From: Alcanivorax sediminis
GTDB taxonomy: Bacteria > Pseudomonadota > Gammaproteobacteria > Pseudomonadales > Alcanivoracaceae
Assembly (NCBI RefSeq): GCF_009601165.1
Contig: NZ_WIRE01000001.1
Coordinates: 1,612,001-1,676,000, forward strand
Length of the DNA: 64,000 bases
Direction of reading: 5' to 3'
Shown: positions 63,290 to 64,000 of the stretch, piece after piece
Layout: every line of letters starts with the position of its first letter
Numbering within the stretch: position 1 is the first letter of the stretch
The notes under the pieces: generated by a model
The model's input: the letters and a program-made list of their open reading frames with translations, nothing else
Told to the model about the DNA's origin: nothing
The model's database searches: none
Program-made: the position numbers and the translations under genes

Positions 63290-63360
63290 TTTTTCACTCC
63301 CTCGATGTGTCCAGTCATTGTAAGCCTTGGAGGGCTCGCTGCCAGAAAGGTTCATGATGT

Positions 63361-63552
63361 TTAACCCTTTTTAGCAATCCCTGACATCTTGATTGAGCCA
63401 TGGGGATGAGGCTGCTGACAATGCTCTATCAGAGCCTGGAGAGGCCGTTCACAGTGAACCCGACGGCCTGAATGGTGATGGGTGCGTTGTGACAGGTAAT
63501 GGCCAGAGGCCATCACGCCGGCAAATACCAGTAGAAAGTAAAGCAAGATCAT
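63361..63552 (-). CDS. Possible small membrane-anchored protein
   Basis: A 63-residue frame with an N-terminal hydrophobic helix (MILLYFLLVFAGVMASGHYL) and a His/Arg-rich tail. No family is recognised. It sits between the NlpE-like gene and the methyltransferase on the same strand. ATG 63582 gives a longer version. Could be spurious. Confidence 0.35.
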   Translation of the reverse strand: MILLYFLLVFAGVMASGHYLSQRTHHHSGRRVHCERPLQALIEHCQQPHPHGSIKMSGIAKKG

Positions 63553-63621
63553 TGGGCCGGTATCCAGAGACAGATGCAGCAAGACTAGAAGGGCGAGTCA
63601 GTGGACGCTGTAGCCACTTTG

Positions 63622-64000
63622 TTATCGCTTGTTATGTTCGTGTTGTTGATCAGGTTGAAGGTGAAAGATGACAGACAAGGGAAGTCGACTATCCGGATCC
63701 AGCGGCTCTTCCATCTCAACGACCGTGCCCGTTTGCTGTAGCAAGGCGAGCCAGCTGGCCATGGGTCGGAAATACCAGGGTGGGGCTTCTCCCGGTGGAT
63801 GGCTGGCACTGTCAATGCCTTGCCACTGACTGCTGCGCCACCCTTCACGGTAGTCGCCCTGGCAGGCACTTAATGGGTGGAGAGTCTGAATAAGCACCCT
63901 CCCTCCAAGGGAAAGCATGCTGGGCAGGATAGAGAGTAACTTGCGCACGGATTCGTCGCCGAACAGCGAGAAATTACACACGGCCAGGTCGTATTGTTGT
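63622..64000 (-). CDS. SAM-dependent methyltransferase, 5' end outside window
   Basis: The C-terminal about 126 residues of a class I methyltransferase; the gene enters from beyond 64000 and no start is present. Visible motifs: post-II QQYDLAVCNFSLFGDESV, then LPSMLSLGGRVLIQTLHP (motif III-like, GGxxxxxT). Earlier SAM-binding motif I is cut off. Substrate unknown. The frame runs without stop up to the window end, in agreement with truncation by the window only. Confidence 0.8.
   Translation of the reverse strand, partial: QQYDLAVCNFSLFGDESVRKLLSILPSMLSLGGRVLIQTLHPLSACQGDYREGWRSSQWQGIDSASHPPGEAPPWYFRPMASWLALLQQTGTVVEMEEPLDPDSRLPLSVIFHLQPDQQHEHNKR

Noticed and set aside
63393..63671. 92-residue plus-strand frame near the window end
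   Set aside because: No ribosome-binding site or recognisable motif; it overlaps the methyltransferase gene and the possible small membrane protein on the other strand.

Overview
The window is a gene-dense stretch of GC-rich chromosome from a gammaproteobacterium, most likely a marine Alcanivorax-like or Pseudomonadales/Oceanospirillales species. The order trpG-trpD-trpC, vfr/crp, OsmC protein, speD, coq7 matches the Pseudomonas chromosome. dusB-fis-purH-purD and aroQ-accB-accC are standard proteobacterial blocks. I saw no rRNA, tRNA, prophage, complete insertion sequence or CRISPR array. Species assignment is inference from synteny and protein similarity recalled from memory.

Layout: 0.1-8.8 kb holds a MOSC protein, trpEGDC, a CRP/Vfr regulator, an OsmC protein, speD and coq7. 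8.9-15.2 kb is signalling: a Ycf46-type ATPase, an AraC regulator, a hybrid kinase with a degenerate ATPase domain, and a double-cNMP/rhodanese protein. 15.2-15.6 kb is a MITE-like element with a 4-bp target duplication. 15.6-25 kb is housekeeping (purD, purH, fis, dusB, a DUF3426 protein, prmA, accC, accB, aroQ). 25.4-32.3 kb is a periplasmic redox locus: dsbD, divergent from an operon of a TlpA-like thioredoxin, a DUF4266 lipoprotein ending in CGCN, a DUF3570 outer-membrane protein, ApbE and a two-component pair. A PmrA/QseB-type box lies at its head. 32.3-42.3 kb has a DUF2333 protein, a PF10118-type hydrolase with a divergent AraC regulator, ppa, a periplasmic rhodanese, upp, a uracil permease, murI and a probable PPi-dependent phosphofructokinase.

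42.4-56.2 kb is a nitrogen-scavenging island. It has a LuxR-type response regulator and an NCS1-permease/histidine-kinase fusion, divergent from urtABCDE-amiE-amiB-like, followed by fmdA-fmdB. Upstream of both urtA and fmdA lies the same palindrome, TRCGTCA-AA-TGACGTA, with a second short block exactly 34 bp further on in both. This suggests one regulator controls urea/amide uptake and hydrolysis. 56.5-64 kb holds mpl, a DUF2214 membrane protein, ubiX, a ZIP transporter, a Fur-box-controlled exbB-exbD-exbD-tonB operon, an NlpE-like lipoprotein and the 3' part of a methyltransferase gene.

The most unusual feature lies between the genes. Many spacers contain short arrays with a strict 7-bp period in four sequence families (AGTTAAC, TCGAAAC, GCGTCNR, AAGCTNC types). 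They usually form inverted pairs around terminator palindromes and REP-like arms, often abut or include stop codons, and are sometimes nested in one another.
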